Notes: a model not told the origin generated them from the sequence alone. A stretch of 64,000 bases of DNA from Paractinoplanes tereljensis (GCF_016862435.1 NZ_BOMY01000048.1:1-64000); one strand, 5' to 3'; positions 1-8,547 are shown, counted from the stretch's first letter. Made by a program: numbers and translations.

Positions 1-289
1 CACTCGTTCAACCTTACTAGGTCTTCCAGTCCGTGTCAACCGGTATCTCCCGGTTGGTGACCTTCTGCCCTACTACCTCCCCCGAGCCAGGCGCGCAGCA
101 CTGCTGCGATCCAAAGTTCGAAGGATTTGGCAGGACGGCCTCTGCGGATCTCTCCGCTTTGTTTCGTCCGCGTCCCTGCCGGCTCGGAAAACATTACAGG
201 CTGGTTCCCCGGGCTCCAAATCGGCCCCCAGCATCCCGCAAAAGGCCTGGTCAGCGCCGGTATATCGACAAAGGACAACGCGCACGGCC
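1..289. other. Leading intergenic stretch
   Basis: No coding frame here looks real; the short frames on both strands are antisense or out-of-frame shadows. A 7-base inverted repeat, CAACCGG/CCGGTTG, lies at 37-43 and 50-56 with a 6-base spacer. It could be a regulator site or the end of a transcript from outside the window. Nothing else is recognisable. Confidence 0.4.
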
Positions 290-295
290 TACGGT
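290..295 (+). promoter_or_regulatory. -10 box of a leaderless promoter
   Basis: TACGGT ends 6 bases before the ATG at 302, so a transcript would begin at or next to the start codon. No Shine-Dalgarno sequence precedes the ATG. Inferred from spacing only. Confidence 0.5.
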
Positions 296-301
296 GCGTA
301 G

Positions 302-1333
302 ATGATCGAGAGAGGCTTCGAGGCGGTCGGCGAGGCGTTCGCCGCCGACCCACGTGGTGGTTCCGCCCTGACAATCCTGCACCGCGGCCGTCCCGTGGTG
401 GATCTGCACGAGGGTTGGCGCGACACCGCGCGCACGATCCCGTGGGATGAAAGAACCCTGGTCAACGTCTACTCGGTGGGCAAGCCGGTGATCGCCGCCG
501 CGGTGCTGCAGCTGGTCGGAGAAGGACGGATCACGCTGGCCGAGCCGATGGCCACCTACTGGCCGTCGTTCCGAACCAACGCTTCAGTGCGGGACGCGTT
601 GGCCCACCTGGCGGCCCTACCCGCGTTCCCCGTTCCCCGTCGACAGGAGGACTGGGCCGACTGGGACCTGCTCTGCAACGACCTGGCCGAGGCCACCCCG
701 GAGTGGGAGCCGGGAACAGTGGCCGCCGAACACGCCCTCACCTACGGCCACCTGCTGGGCGAACTGGTCCGCCGGGTCGACGGCCGCCCGCCGGCCCGTT
801 ATGTGGCCGAGGAGATCGCCGGCCCACTCGACCTGGACCTGAGTTTCCAGATCACCGACCAGCAACGGTGCGCCGAGCTCGAGTTCGATTCCCCCGACTG
901 GCCGGAGCGGATGCTCGGCGCCCCCGACTCGGTGCACGCCCGCGCGGTCTCCAACCCACCGGGTGCACGGGACCTGGCCGTGGTCAACTCCCCGCTGTGG
1001 CGTCAAGCCGCGGTCCCGGCCGTCAACATCCACGCCACCTCGATGGCGATCGCCCGCTTCTACGCCGCGGTCCTCGACGGCCGGCTCCCCGAGCTGGCCA
1101 TCCCCCAGTACACGGGCACCGACCTGTTCCTGGAGTCCGAGGTCACCTGGGGTCTGGGCGTGCAGATCGAGGCGGACGGCACCTGGGGTCAGGGCGGACT
1201 GGGCGGCAACGCCGGCTGGGCCGACCCGGCCCGGGAACTGGCCATCGCGTACGTGACCCGGCGCCTCGGCGACTTCAGCGCGGTGGATCGTATCGAGCAG
1301 GCAATCCAGGAAAGCACCGTCGAGAAAATCTAA
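302..1333 (+). CDS. Serine hydrolase of the beta-lactamase / class C-like esterase family
   Basis: 343 residues, no signal peptide, so probably cytoplasmic. The family is penicillin-binding-protein-like (family VIII esterases, EstB type, DUF-type beta-lactamase domain). The S-x-x-K active site is seen as SVGK with Ser58 and Lys61, and a Y-G-H triad near residues 146-148 fits the Y-x-N/Y-x-H second motif. The C-terminal part carries a Gly-rich GQGGLGGNAGW stretch in the place of the usual K-T-G/H-x-G region. The substrate is unknown; an esterase or D-aminopeptidase is more likely than a true beta-lactamase. It stands alone, converging on the photolyase gene, with a strong hairpin between them. 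The ATG at 302 is supported by a leaderless -10 box. Confidence 0.85.
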   Translation: MIERGFEAVGEAFAADPRGGSALTILHRGRPVVDLHEGWRDTARTIPWDERTLVNVYSVGKPVIAAAVLQLVGEGRITLAEPMATYWPSFRTNASVRDALAHLAALPAFPVPRRQEDWADWDLLCNDLAEATPEWEPGTVAAEHALTYGHLLGELVRRVDGRPPARYVAEEIAGPLDLDLSFQITDQQRCAELEFDSPDWPERMLGAPDSVHARAVSNPPGARDLAVVNSPLWRQAAVPAVNIHATSMAIARFYAAVLDGRLPELAIPQYTGTDLFLESEVTWGLGVQIEADGTWGQGGLGGNAGWADPARELAIAYVTRRLGDFSAVDRIEQAIQESTVEKI

Positions 1334-1448
1334 TGCCGCCCGGCCAGTCGCCGATTCTCACCGTCGCGGAAGAGGGATCACCAAGGCGGAAAGTGAGGGG
1401 GCGACGGCGGACCTGGCTGGTGTCCGCTGTCCTCACCACCGCCGCTCC

Positions 1449-1483
1449 GGCGCCGTCCACGGCCACCAGCCGTGGACGGCGCC
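1449..1483. terminator. Hairpin between convergent genes
   Basis: Perfect 14-base inverted repeat, 1449-1462 against 1470-1483, with a 7-base loop. There is no U-run, as is common for actinobacterial terminators. It sits between the serine hydrolase and photolyase genes and could stop transcription from either side. Confidence 0.65.
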
Positions 1484-1594
1484 AGCGAGCTTTGATCCGA
1501 AACCGCAGCGCGGAGCCCGTCGACCCCACGTTTTGACGGACGCAACGAGGTCGACGGACCCCGCTGAGCCCGCCCAGGCGTTACCGGGCGGGGG

Positions 1595-2920
1595 TCACGG
1601 CCGCAGCCACACCGCTTCGTCCCGGTGTGACTCCAGGGGACCCGGGTAGTCGAGACCGTTGCGCACCGCTGCCGGAAGTCGCCACGGCTCGTGAACCGCC
1701 GAGCCCTCGATCGCCTTGAGTTCGGGTATGTAGCGCCGAACGTACACGCCTTCCGGGTCGAATCGATGAGCCTGCCGAATCGGGTTGAAGCGCCGGTAGG
1801 GCCGGCTGTCGTTGCCGGTGCCGGCCACCCACTGCCAATTGCCGGAATTGTTGGGGACATCCCCGTCGAGCAGCCAACGGAAGAACCACCGCACCCCGAG
1901 CCGCCAGTCGATCCCGAGGTGTTTGGTCAGGAACGCCGCGGTGATCAGGCGGGCCCGGTTGTGCATCCAGCCCTCGGCACGCAGCTGCCGCATCCCGGCA
2001 TCCACCACCGGCACTCCGGTCAGCCCGTCCTGCCAATGTTTCAGCGCTTCCGGATCGGCCCGCCACTCGTCGTCGGCATTCGGCCGGTAAGCCTGGCCGG
2101 AAATCTGCGGGAAGGCCTGGGTGACCTGGTAGTAGAAATCCCGCCAGCAGAGCTGACGAACAAAGGGATCGCCGTTGCGCGCTCTCGCCGCGTCGGCGAC
2201 GGCCAGCGGCGAGAGACAACCGAAGCGCAGGTACGGGCTGAGCCGGCTGGTCACGTCGCCGGGCATGTCGTCGTGCCCATCCCCGTACCCGTCAATGGCC
2301 TGCAGCCAGGCACTCAGCCGGCGCTTTCCCTCGGTTTCGCCGCCCTCGGCGGCGTCCGGTGATTCGCCCTTCGGCATGGCCGGGAGCCGGCCGGCCGGAA
2401 TTCCGTCCGGCAGCGTGATCGTGCGTGGCACGGCCACTTCGTCTCGCCATTTCGCCGACTGCCAGACCCGGTAATAGGGGGTGAAGACCTTGTAGGCCGG
2501 CCCGCCGCCACCGGGTCGCAGCGCACCCGGATCGACCACTGTCACGCCCGGAAAGAAACGCAGCGCGATGCGCTGCCGATCGCATTCGGCTGTCAGGCGG
2601 GTTTCGCGCTTCTTGGCGTACGCGGAGACGTCCGCGGCTACGCCGAGCATTGTCGCTCCGACCTCACCGCAGAGCTTGATCGCCTCGGCCACCGGTTCGC
2701 CCTGGCGCACAACCAGGTCGCCGCCGCGTTCGCGCAGCGTGGCCCGCAGATCGGCGAGCGCCTGGTGCAGAAAGCGGCTTCGGTTGGCGGACAGATTCGA
2801 CAGGGCCTGGTCGAGGACGAAAAGCGGAACGACCCGGTCGGCATTGGCGCAGGCCATCGCCAGGGCCGGGTTGTCGTGCACCCGCAGGTCCCGGGTGAAC
2901 AGGACGACGGCGGTGCGCAT
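1595..2920 (-). CDS. phr: Deoxyribodipyrimidine photolyase
   Basis: 441 residues. It repairs cyclobutane pyrimidine dimers in DNA using light, with FAD as catalytic cofactor. The N-terminal alpha/beta antenna domain begins with LFTRDLRVHDNPAL, typical of class I CPD photolyases. The C-terminal FAD domain carries WRDFYYQ, the stretch around VVDAGMRQL and GWMHNRAR, and NNSGNWQW, all landmark motifs of the family. The start ATG (complement of 2918-2920) overlaps the phytoene synthase stop by one base (TGATG), so the two genes are co-transcribed and probably translationally coupled. A longer reading through crtB is rejected. Linkage to carotenoid genes and a B12-type MerR regulator suggests light induction, as described for Streptomyces and Thermus. 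Confidence 0.95.
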   Translation of the reverse strand: MRTAVVLFTRDLRVHDNPALAMACANADRVVPLFVLDQALSNLSANRSRFLHQALADLRATLRERGGDLVVRQGEPVAEAIKLCGEVGATMLGVAADVSAYAKKRETRLTAECDRQRIALRFFPGVTVVDPGALRPGGGGPAYKVFTPYYRVWQSAKWRDEVAVPRTITLPDGIPAGRLPAMPKGESPDAAEGGETEGKRRLSAWLQAIDGYGDGHDDMPGDVTSRLSPYLRFGCLSPLAVADAARARNGDPFVRQLCWRDFYYQVTQAFPQISGQAYRPNADDEWRADPEALKHWQDGLTGVPVVDAGMRQLRAEGWMHNRARLITAAFLTKHLGIDWRLGVRWFFRWLLDGDVPNNSGNWQWVAGTGNDSRPYRRFNPIRQAHRFDPEGVYVRRYIPELKAIEGSAVHEPWRLPAAVRNGLDYPGPLESHRDEAVWLRP

Positions 2921-3789
2921 CAGGCCGTCACCGGGGTGCCGGGCCGGGTGAGCAGGCTGCGCATCGCGACGGCGGCCCGGCGCGAGTTGGGCACCGTGGC
3001 GCGGCGGGCGAAGACGTCGTGATCGGCGGCCTCGACCTGGTTCAGGATGCCGCCGTAGAGCAGGAAGGCGGTGCGCATGCAGGCCTGGGACGCGGGTTCG
3101 AGCAACGGAATGCCGGGGGCGGCCAGGCGGTAGTGGCCACGGGCGCGCTCCACCTCGTACGCAATAAGGGGTTTGATCTTGGGGTTGCCCGGCCGGAGGT
3201 CGGATGGGGTCAGGCCGAAGCGATCGAGGTCCTCGCGGGGGAGGTAGACGCGGCCGCGCTCGAGGTCCTCGGCGACGTCCCGGATGAAGTTGGTGAGCTG
3301 GAACGCGAGGCCGAGTTGGCGGGCCGGCTCGCGGGCGGCGGCCGGATCGCTGGATCCGAGGATCGGCAGCATCATCGTGCCGATCACCGCGGCCGAACCG
3401 TCCATGTATCCGAGCAGGTCGTCGTAGGTGTCGTAGGACGTGATCGTGAGATCCATCGCCATGCAGCGCAGGAACGTGTCGAAGTCGTCGACATCCAGGT
3501 CGAACACCGCGATGGTGTGCAGCACGGCGGGCAGCAGCGGGTCGTCGACCCGCTCGCCGCGCAGGCCGGCCACGAACCGCGCCGACCACTCATTGAGCCG
3601 TTCGGCTCGCATTTCCGCAGGTAGATCCTCGGTTCGGTCGACGATCTCGTCGGCGTAGCGGGTGAAGCCGTAGAGGGCGTGCACGTGCCGGCGCTTCCAC
3701 GCGGGCAGCAGCCGGGTCGCCAGGTAGTAGGTGCGGCCGTGCTGTTTGTGCAGCATGCGGCAGCGCTCGTAGGAACTGGCGAGATCCAC
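2920..3789 (-). CDS. crtB: Phytoene synthase
   Basis: 289 residues from the GTG at 3789. It condenses two geranylgeranyl diphosphates to phytoene, the first committed carotenoid step. The two Asp-rich substrate/Mg motifs are visible: YADEIVDRTED near the N-terminus and RDVAEDLERGRVYLP in the second half. I chose the GTG at 3789 because GGGAGG lies 7 bases before it; an upstream TTG at 3825 would add 12 Arg/Leu-rich residues and is less likely. The gene leads a two-gene operon with the photolyase. A -35 TTGGCC and -10 TAGGTT (18-base spacer) lie at 3856-3861 and 3832-3837. Confidence 0.95.
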   Translation of the reverse strand: MDLASSYERCRMLHKQHGRTYYLATRLLPAWKRRHVHALYGFTRYADEIVDRTEDLPAEMRAERLNEWSARFVAGLRGERVDDPLLPAVLHTIAVFDLDVDDFDTFLRCMAMDLTITSYDTYDDLLGYMDGSAAVIGTMMLPILGSSDPAAAREPARQLGLAFQLTNFIRDVAEDLERGRVYLPREDLDRFGLTPSDLRPGNPKIKPLIAYEVERARGHYRLAAPGIPLLEPASQACMRTAFLLYGGILNQVEAADHDVFARRATVPNSRRAAVAMRSLLTRPGTPVTA

Positions 3790-3831
3790 TTCACGGCCTC
3801 CCAATCGACGCAGCAATCGACGCAACCTCAG

Positions 3832-3861
3832 AACCTAGGGTACGGTACGACTCGTGGCCAA
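3832..3861. promoter_or_regulatory. Overlapping divergent promoters of crtB and crtE
   Basis: On the minus strand, TTGGCC (3856-3861), an 18-base spacer and TAGGTT (3832-3837) form a good promoter for crtB-phr; its -35 box lies inside the first codons of crtE. On the plus strand, TACGGT (3841-3846) ends 7 bases before the crtE GTG, indicating a leaderless crtE mRNA. The near-palindrome GTACGGTAC overlaps the crtE -10 box and is a candidate site for the linked MerR regulator. Inferred from sequence only. Confidence 0.55.
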
Positions 3862-4960
3862 CGACACGCTCGAGGGAAACCTGCGCCGGGTGCCCCGCCA
3901 GGTCAACCGGCATTCGACGCTGCTCGATGCGGTCGAGGGCACCCTCGCTGACTTCCTGGCCGCCCAGATCGCCGCGCTCGACGCCGTCGACCCGGCCCTC
4001 GGCGGGATGGCCCGCACCACACGGGACCTGGTGCTGGCCGGCGGGAAGCGACTGCGCCCCACGTTCGCCTACTGGGGATGGCGTGGGGCGACCGGTCCGG
4101 GCGAGCCGATCGACCCGGTGCTGCCGGCGCTCGCCGCGCTCGAGCTCATGCACACGTTCGCCCTGGTGCACGACGACGTCATGGACGAGTCGGCCACCCG
4201 GCGCGGCCGGCCCACCGCGCACCGGCTGTTCGCCGGGCAGCACACCCGGGCCGGCCGGCTCGGCGACCCGGGCCGGTTCGGCACCACCGCCGCGATCCTG
4301 GTCGGCGACCTCTGCCTGGTCTGGGCGGACCAGTTGCTGGCCCGCACCCCGCTGTCCACCGCGACGCTGTTCGCGGTCCGCTCCCGCTACGACCGGATGC
4401 GGGTCGAGGCGGTCGCCGGGCAATACCTGGACGTGCTCGGCGAGAGCTCGCCGCAGGAGTGGTCGGCCGAGCGCGCACTCCTGGTGGCCCGGCTGAAGAC
4501 GGCCAGCTACACCGTGCAACGTCCGCTGCAGTTCGGCCTGGCCCTGGCCGGCCCGGTCGACCCCGACCTGGACGACGCCTTCTGCCGGTACGGCCAGCTG
4601 GTCGGCGAAGCGTTCCAACTGCGCGACGACCTCCTCGGCGTCTACGGCGACCCGGCCGTCACCGGCAAACCAGCCGACGACGACCTGCGCGCCGGCAAGC
4701 CCACGACTCTGCTGTTGCTCGCCCGCCAGCTCGCCCCCGAGCTGGCCCTGAACCCCGCCGGAGCTGTCAACCCCGCCGACAGCTCCGGCGGGCTCACCCC
4801 CCGCTTGATCACCGAAACCGGAGCCCCCGCCATGGTCGAGGAAATGATCCAGGAACGGGTCGCCACCGCGGTGACCATCCTGGCCGACCTGCCCATCCAC
4901 GGCGACGCCCGGACCGCGCTGACCGAGCTGGCGGTTCGCGCCACCCAGCGCCCGGCATGA
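3854..4960 (+). CDS. crtE: Polyprenyl diphosphate synthase, probably geranylgeranyl diphosphate synthase
   Basis: 368 residues. It would extend prenyl diphosphates with isopentenyl diphosphate to supply GGPP to CrtB. Visible features are the GGKRLRP substrate loop near residue 59, the first Asp-rich motif DDVMD (Asp107-Asp111) in the LVHDDVMDES context, and the second Asp-rich segment LRDDLLGVYGD. The GTG at 3854 follows a -10 box by 7 bases. The stop overlaps the phytoene desaturase start (ATGA), so crtE-crtI are coupled. The family alone does not fix chain length; the GGPP assignment rests on the crt context. Confidence 0.92.
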   Translation: MANDTLEGNLRRVPRQVNRHSTLLDAVEGTLADFLAAQIAALDAVDPALGGMARTTRDLVLAGGKRLRPTFAYWGWRGATGPGEPIDPVLPALAALELMHTFALVHDDVMDESATRRGRPTAHRLFAGQHTRAGRLGDPGRFGTTAAILVGDLCLVWADQLLARTPLSTATLFAVRSRYDRMRVEAVAGQYLDVLGESSPQEWSAERALLVARLKTASYTVQRPLQFGLALAGPVDPDLDDAFCRYGQLVGEAFQLRDDLLGVYGDPAVTGKPADDDLRAGKPTTLLLLARQLAPELALNPAGAVNPADSSGGLTPRLITETGAPAMVEEMIQERVATAVTILADLPIHGDARTALTELAVRATQRPA

Positions 4961-6450
4961 TGTCCGGCATGCGAAACGTGACGGGACCGACGTCCCGGGT
5001 GGTGATCGTCGGCGCGGGGCTGGGTGGACTCTCCTGTGCCCTGCACTTGGCCGCGGCCGGCCGGCAGGTCACCGTGGTCGAGCGGGAGTCTGTTCCGGGG
5101 GGACGGGCGGGCCGGCTCTCGGTTCAGGGCTACGAATTCGACACCGGGCCCACCGTGCTGACCATGCCGTCGCTGATCGAGGAGCCGCTCGCCGCCGTCG
5201 GAGAGAAGCTGTCCGATTGGCTGGAATTGTCGCCACTTGACCCGGCATATCGGGCTTATTACCCCGACGGTTCCACGCTGGATGTTCGCACCGATACCGT
5301 CGCTATGGCTGCCGAGATCTCCCGGGTGTGCGGCCCCCGCGAGGCGGATGGCTATATCCGATTCGTCGACTTCGCTAAGAAACTGTGGGAGCTGGAGCGC
5401 GACCACTTCATCGGCCGCAACCTCGACACCCCCCTTGACCTGGTCAACCTCAACCTGCTGAAACTCCTCGGGATGGGTGGGTTCCGCCGGCTCCACCCGA
5501 AGATCGCGTCGTTCTTCCGCGATCCCCGTACCCAGCGAATCTTCTCCTTCCAAGCGATGTACGCCGGGCTTGCCCCGCACGACGCCCTCGCCATCTACGC
5601 GGTCATCGCGTACCTCGACTCGGTCGCCGGCGTCTACTTCCCCAAGGGCGGCATGCACGCCGTGCCGAAGGCCCTGGCCGGCGCGGCCGAGAAACACGGG
5701 GTCACGTTCCGTTACGACACCACCGTCACCCGCGTCGAGGTCAGCAACGGCCGCGCCACCGGGGTGATCACCGCCGACGGCGAGCGCATTCCGGCCGACG
5801 TCGTCGTCCTCAACCCCGATCTTCCGATCGCTACCCGCGATCTTCTGCCGCCACGGCGGCAACGCAACCTGCGCTACTCACCCTCCTGCGTGGTGCTGCA
5901 CATCGGTTCCAAGCAGGCGTACGGGCAAATTGCCCACCACAACATCCATTTCGGTACGCACTGGAAGCGCACGTTCGACGAGGTGATCCGCGACGGTCAC
6001 CTGATGAGCGACCCGTCGTTGCTGGTCACCAACCCCACCCACACCGACCCGGCGGCCGCACCCGAGGGCCGGCAGACCTATTACGTGCTCGCGCCCACCC
6101 CCAACCTCGCCGACGGCCCGATGAACTGGCGCGGTGACCTCGCCGACCGGTATGCGGCGTCCCTGGTGCGCACCCTGGAGAAGCGCGGATACGTGGGATT
6201 CGGCGACGGCATCGAGGTGCAGCGAGTGATCACCCCCGCCGACTGGGCCGACCAGGGCATGGCGGCCGGCACGCCGTTCGCGGCCGCCCACACGTTCGGC
6301 CAGACCGGCCCGTTCCGCCCGTCCAACCTGCACCCGGTCTACCCGAACGTGGTGTTCACCGGTTCCGGCACCCAGCCCGGCGTGGGCGTACCCATGGTGT
6401 TGATCTCCGGAAAGCTGGCCGCCGGCCGGATCGTCGGGGGACACGCGTGA
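4957..6450 (+). CDS. crtI: Phytoene desaturase (CrtI type)
   Basis: 497 residues. An FAD-dependent oxidoreductase that introduces double bases into phytoene on the way to lycopene, membrane-associated in the family. The N-terminal dinucleotide-binding fold reads VVIVGAGLGGLSCALHLA, followed by the FDTGPTVLTMP motif of carotenoid desaturases. The C-terminal FTGSGTQPGVGVPMVL stretch matches the family signature (GxxTHPGxGVP with small changes). Three nearby ATG codons (4957, 4960, 4969) could start it; the first overlaps the crtE stop. The idi gene starts inside the last codon (GTGA). No lycopene cyclase is in this window, so the final pigment cannot be inferred. Confidence 0.95.
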   Translation: MMSGMRNVTGPTSRVVIVGAGLGGLSCALHLAAAGRQVTVVERESVPGGRAGRLSVQGYEFDTGPTVLTMPSLIEEPLAAVGEKLSDWLELSPLDPAYRAYYPDGSTLDVRTDTVAMAAEISRVCGPREADGYIRFVDFAKKLWELERDHFIGRNLDTPLDLVNLNLLKLLGMGGFRRLHPKIASFFRDPRTQRIFSFQAMYAGLAPHDALAIYAVIAYLDSVAGVYFPKGGMHAVPKALAGAAEKHGVTFRYDTTVTRVEVSNGRATGVITADGERIPADVVVLNPDLPIATRDLLPPRRQRNLRYSPSCVVLHIGSKQAYGQIAHHNIHFGTHWKRTFDEVIRDGHLMSDPSLLVTNPTHTDPAAAPEGRQTYYVLAPTPNLADGPMNWRGDLADRYAASLVRTLEKRGYVGFGDGIEVQRVITPADWADQGMAAGTPFAAAHTFGQTGPFRPSNLHPVYPNVVFTGSGTQPGVGVPMVLISGKLAAGRIVGGHA

Positions 6451-7052
6451 CCGCCCGCGAAGCCCACGTCGTCGAACTGGTCTCCCTCGACGGAACAGCC
6501 ATCGGATCGGACACCGTCTTCGCGGCCCACCAGGCGCCCGGGCGCTTGCACCGGGCGTTCTCGGTGTTCCTGCGCGACCCGTCGAACGGGCGGGTGCTGC
6601 TGCAGCAGCGGGCCGCGGTCAAGACCCGGTTCCCGCTGCGCTGGGCCAACACGTGCTGCGGCCACCCGCTGCCCGGCGAGGACGTGGCCGACGCCGCCCG
6701 CCGCCGGCTGGCCGAGGAACTGAACCTTCCGGCCATGCCTCTCGTCCCGGTGGGCGTCTACACCTACCGGGCCGAGGATCCGTCGAGCGGCCGGGTCGAG
6801 CACGAGTACGACCACGTACTGCTCGGCGAGCTGCCCGCCGGCCTCCGGCCCACCCCCGACCCCGACGAGGTCGCCGACCTGCGCTGGGTCTCGGTGAGCG
6901 ACCTCCTCATCGAGCTCACCGCCGACCCAAGCTCGTTCGCCCCTTGGTTACTGGGCGTTACCACTCGTCTCGCCGAGCACACGGGGCGTGTTGTCCTGCC
7001 CCGCTCGGCCCCTTTCGCCGACGACGCACCGGAGCGGTCGGGTGGCCGATGA
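6447..7052 (+). CDS. idi: Isopentenyl-diphosphate delta-isomerase, type I
   Basis: 201 residues, Nudix-fold metalloenzyme interconverting isopentenyl and dimethylallyl diphosphate, the starter for CrtE. The catalytic cysteine lies in NTCCGHP, the Nudix-type helix is GEDVADAARRRLAEEL, and the catalytic glutamate region is EHEYDHVL. It starts with GTG overlapping the crtI stop and its 3' end overlaps the MerR gene by 11 bases, so it belongs to the crtE-crtI-idi-merR operon. Including idi in a crt operon raises precursor supply when pigment genes are induced. Confidence 0.95.
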   Translation: MTAREAHVVELVSLDGTAIGSDTVFAAHQAPGRLHRAFSVFLRDPSNGRVLLQQRAAVKTRFPLRWANTCCGHPLPGEDVADAARRRLAEELNLPAMPLVPVGVYTYRAEDPSSGRVEHEYDHVLLGELPAGLRPTPDPDEVADLRWVSVSDLLIELTADPSSFAPWLLGVTTRLAEHTGRVVLPRSAPFADDAPERSGGR

Positions 7053-8082
7053 GGCGCTGAGCGCCGGTGCGGTCGCACGCCGGCTGGGCGTGGCAGTCAC
7101 CACCCTGCGGACATGGCACCAGCGCTACGGGCTGGGCCCGAGCCGCCACGTGCCCGGCCAGCACCGTCGCTACACGGCACAGGACCTCAACCGCCTCGAG
7201 GTGATGCTCCGCCTGACGTCCCAGGGGGTGGCTCCCGCGGAGGCGGCGGCGTGGGCTCGGCGTACCCCCGTGCCCGCCGTCGTCTCGGCCCCGGTCCTGC
7301 CGCCGGACGTTCCCAGCCCGACTCCCATCCTCGGTTCCGGCGCTTCCGGCCGGGCTCCCATGCCCGGCGACGGCCCGGACATTTCCAGCCGGGCTCCCGG
7401 CCCGGACTTTTCCGGCCCAGCTCCCGTCCCCGGCCACGGGCCGGATGGTGGCGGGCTCGCGATTCCGCTCGGCCCGGTCGTGCCGGCCGCGCGCGGCCTG
7501 GCCCGCGCCGCGATGCGCCTGGACGCCGCCCTGATGCGCGACATCCTCGCCGCGGCCGTGGTGGAGACCGGGGTGGTCACCGCCTGGAACGAGGTGGCCC
7601 TGCCCGTCCTGACCGGCATCGGCGAGCGTTACGAGGCCACCCGCCGTTTCGTCGAGGTGGAACACCTGCTCTCCCGCTGCGTGACCGAGGTACTGAGCGC
7701 CGTCCCCCGCCCACCAACGGCCACCACACCCAGGATCCTGCTGGCCGCCGCCGACGAGGAACAGCACATCCTCCCGCTGGAGGCCCTGGCCGCCGCCCTG
7801 GCCGAGGAGGGCATCCCGACCCGCCTGCTGGGCGCCCGGGTGCCACCGCAGGCTCTGGAGGACGCGATCTCCCGAACCGGCCCCACCGCGGTGGTCCTCT
7901 GGTCCTCGATCCCCCACCCCAGCAACGCCACCCAGCTGGCCCGAGTAGCCACCCACCCCCACCCGCCACTGCTGCTGGCGGCCGCCGGCCCAGGCTGGCA
8001 ACAGCCGGATATCCCCGAAGGCGTAGCCCGCCTGACCGCCCTGATTCCGGCCCTAAACCTGCTCCGAACCGTCGCGGCATGA
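7042..8082 (+). CDS. MerR-family regulator with C-terminal cobalamin-binding-type domain (LitR/CarH-like)
   Basis: 346 residues from GTG 7042, chosen because GGAG lies about 8 bases upstream and the protein then begins right at the HTH; an in-frame start at 6988 would add a non-conserved leader. The HTH segment reads GAVARRLGVAVTTLRTWHQRYGLGPS. A Pro/Gly-rich linker (roughly residues 75-140) joins it to a B12-binding fold. His242 in ADEEQHILPLEAL is where the Co-coordinating histidine sits in CarH/LitR. In the helical part, Y197-x9-E207-H208 aligns with the W-x9-EH motif of CarH, with Tyr replacing Trp. Related proteins repress crt genes in the dark and release DNA on photolysis of adenosylcobalamin. 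As last gene of the crt operon it could autoregulate. Whether it binds B12 is open. Confidence 0.88.
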   Translation: MADEALSAGAVARRLGVAVTTLRTWHQRYGLGPSRHVPGQHRRYTAQDLNRLEVMLRLTSQGVAPAEAAAWARRTPVPAVVSAPVLPPDVPSPTPILGSGASGRAPMPGDGPDISSRAPGPDFSGPAPVPGHGPDGGGLAIPLGPVVPAARGLARAAMRLDAALMRDILAAAVVETGVVTAWNEVALPVLTGIGERYEATRRFVEVEHLLSRCVTEVLSAVPRPPTATTPRILLAAADEEQHILPLEALAAALAEEGIPTRLLGARVPPQALEDAISRTGPTAVVLWSSIPHPSNATQLARVATHPHPPLLLAAAGPGWQQPDIPEGVARLTALIPALNLLRTVAA

Positions 8083-8220
8083 CGTTTCCCCAGGTCAAAG
8101 CGATCCGGGATACCGGTTTGGAGAGCGGGCGGTGGATCACGTATGCTTTCCAAGCCTCAAGCGGGGCCCGGTTGGGGTCTACGCCGCTAAGCATTGCGAA
8201 CATGCAATACTGGCGGAGTT

Positions 8221-8293
8221 GCCCTCATCGTCTAGTGGCCCAGGACGCCGCCCTTTCAAGGCGGTAGCACGGGTTCGAATCCCGTTGGGGGTA
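8221..8293 (+). tRNA. tRNA-Glu (UUC)
   Basis: Full cloverleaf. The acceptor arm GCCCTCA pairs with TGGGGGT including two G-T pairs, and the anticodon stem CCGCC/GGCGG encloses the loop CTTTCAA with anticodon TTC at 8255-8257. The T arm is GGGTTCGAATCCC. CCA is not encoded. Confidence 0.95.
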
Positions 8294-8343
8294 CTGGTAG
8301 GTTGGTAGCGCAAGCCACCAGCTAGCCGGCAAGTGAATAGCAA

Positions 8344-8417
8344 GGTCCTGTGGAGCAGTTGGAGTGCTCGCCGCCCTGTCAAGGCGGAGGTCGCGGGTTC
8401 AAGTCCCGTCAGGACCG
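8344..8417 (+). tRNA. tRNA-Asp (GUC)
   Basis: The acceptor GGTCCTG pairs perfectly with CAGGACC, and the discriminator is G. The anticodon GTC is at 8378-8380 in the loop CTGTCAA, closed by CCGCC/GGCGG. CCA is not encoded. It lies 50 bases after tRNA-Glu and is probably co-transcribed with it. Confidence 0.95.
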
Positions 8418-8432
8418 CAAAGCAACATGTAG

Positions 8433-8509
8433 GGCCAGGTAGCTCAGTTGGTACGAGCGTCCGACTGAAAATCGGAAGGTCGGCGGTTCGACCCCGCCCC
8501 TGGCCACCA
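8433..8509 (+). tRNA. tRNA-Phe (GAA)
   Basis: The acceptor GGCCAGG pairs with CCTGGCC, the discriminator is A, and CCA is encoded (8507-8509). The anticodon GAA is at 8467-8469 in the loop CTGAAAA with stem TCCGA/TCGGA. It is the last of three tRNAs; the terminator begins 11 bases downstream. Confidence 0.95.
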
Positions 8510-8519
8510 GGCAAACGTC

Positions 8520-8547
8520 GGCCCTGGACTTCGGTCCGGGGCCTTTT
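8520..8547 (+). terminator. Intrinsic terminator of the tRNA operon
   Basis: The stem 8520-8529 pairs with 8534-8543 around a TTCG tetraloop, followed directly by TTTT. A textbook rho-independent terminator. Confidence 0.9.

Noticed and set aside
36..374. 112-codon minus-strand frame at the window start
   Set aside because: Overlaps the promoter and start of the serine hydrolase on the other strand; Arg/Pro-rich without a plausible start signal.
1595..3589. 664-codon open frame covering photolyase and part of crtB
   Set aside because: Photolyase homology begins at 2920 with a TGATG overlap; the upstream part is antisense-free but out-of-frame Arg/Pro-rich translation of crtB.
4078..6450. 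790-codon open frame running through crtE into crtI
   Set aside because: The first 290 codons are a frame-shifted shadow of crtE; crtI begins at 4957.
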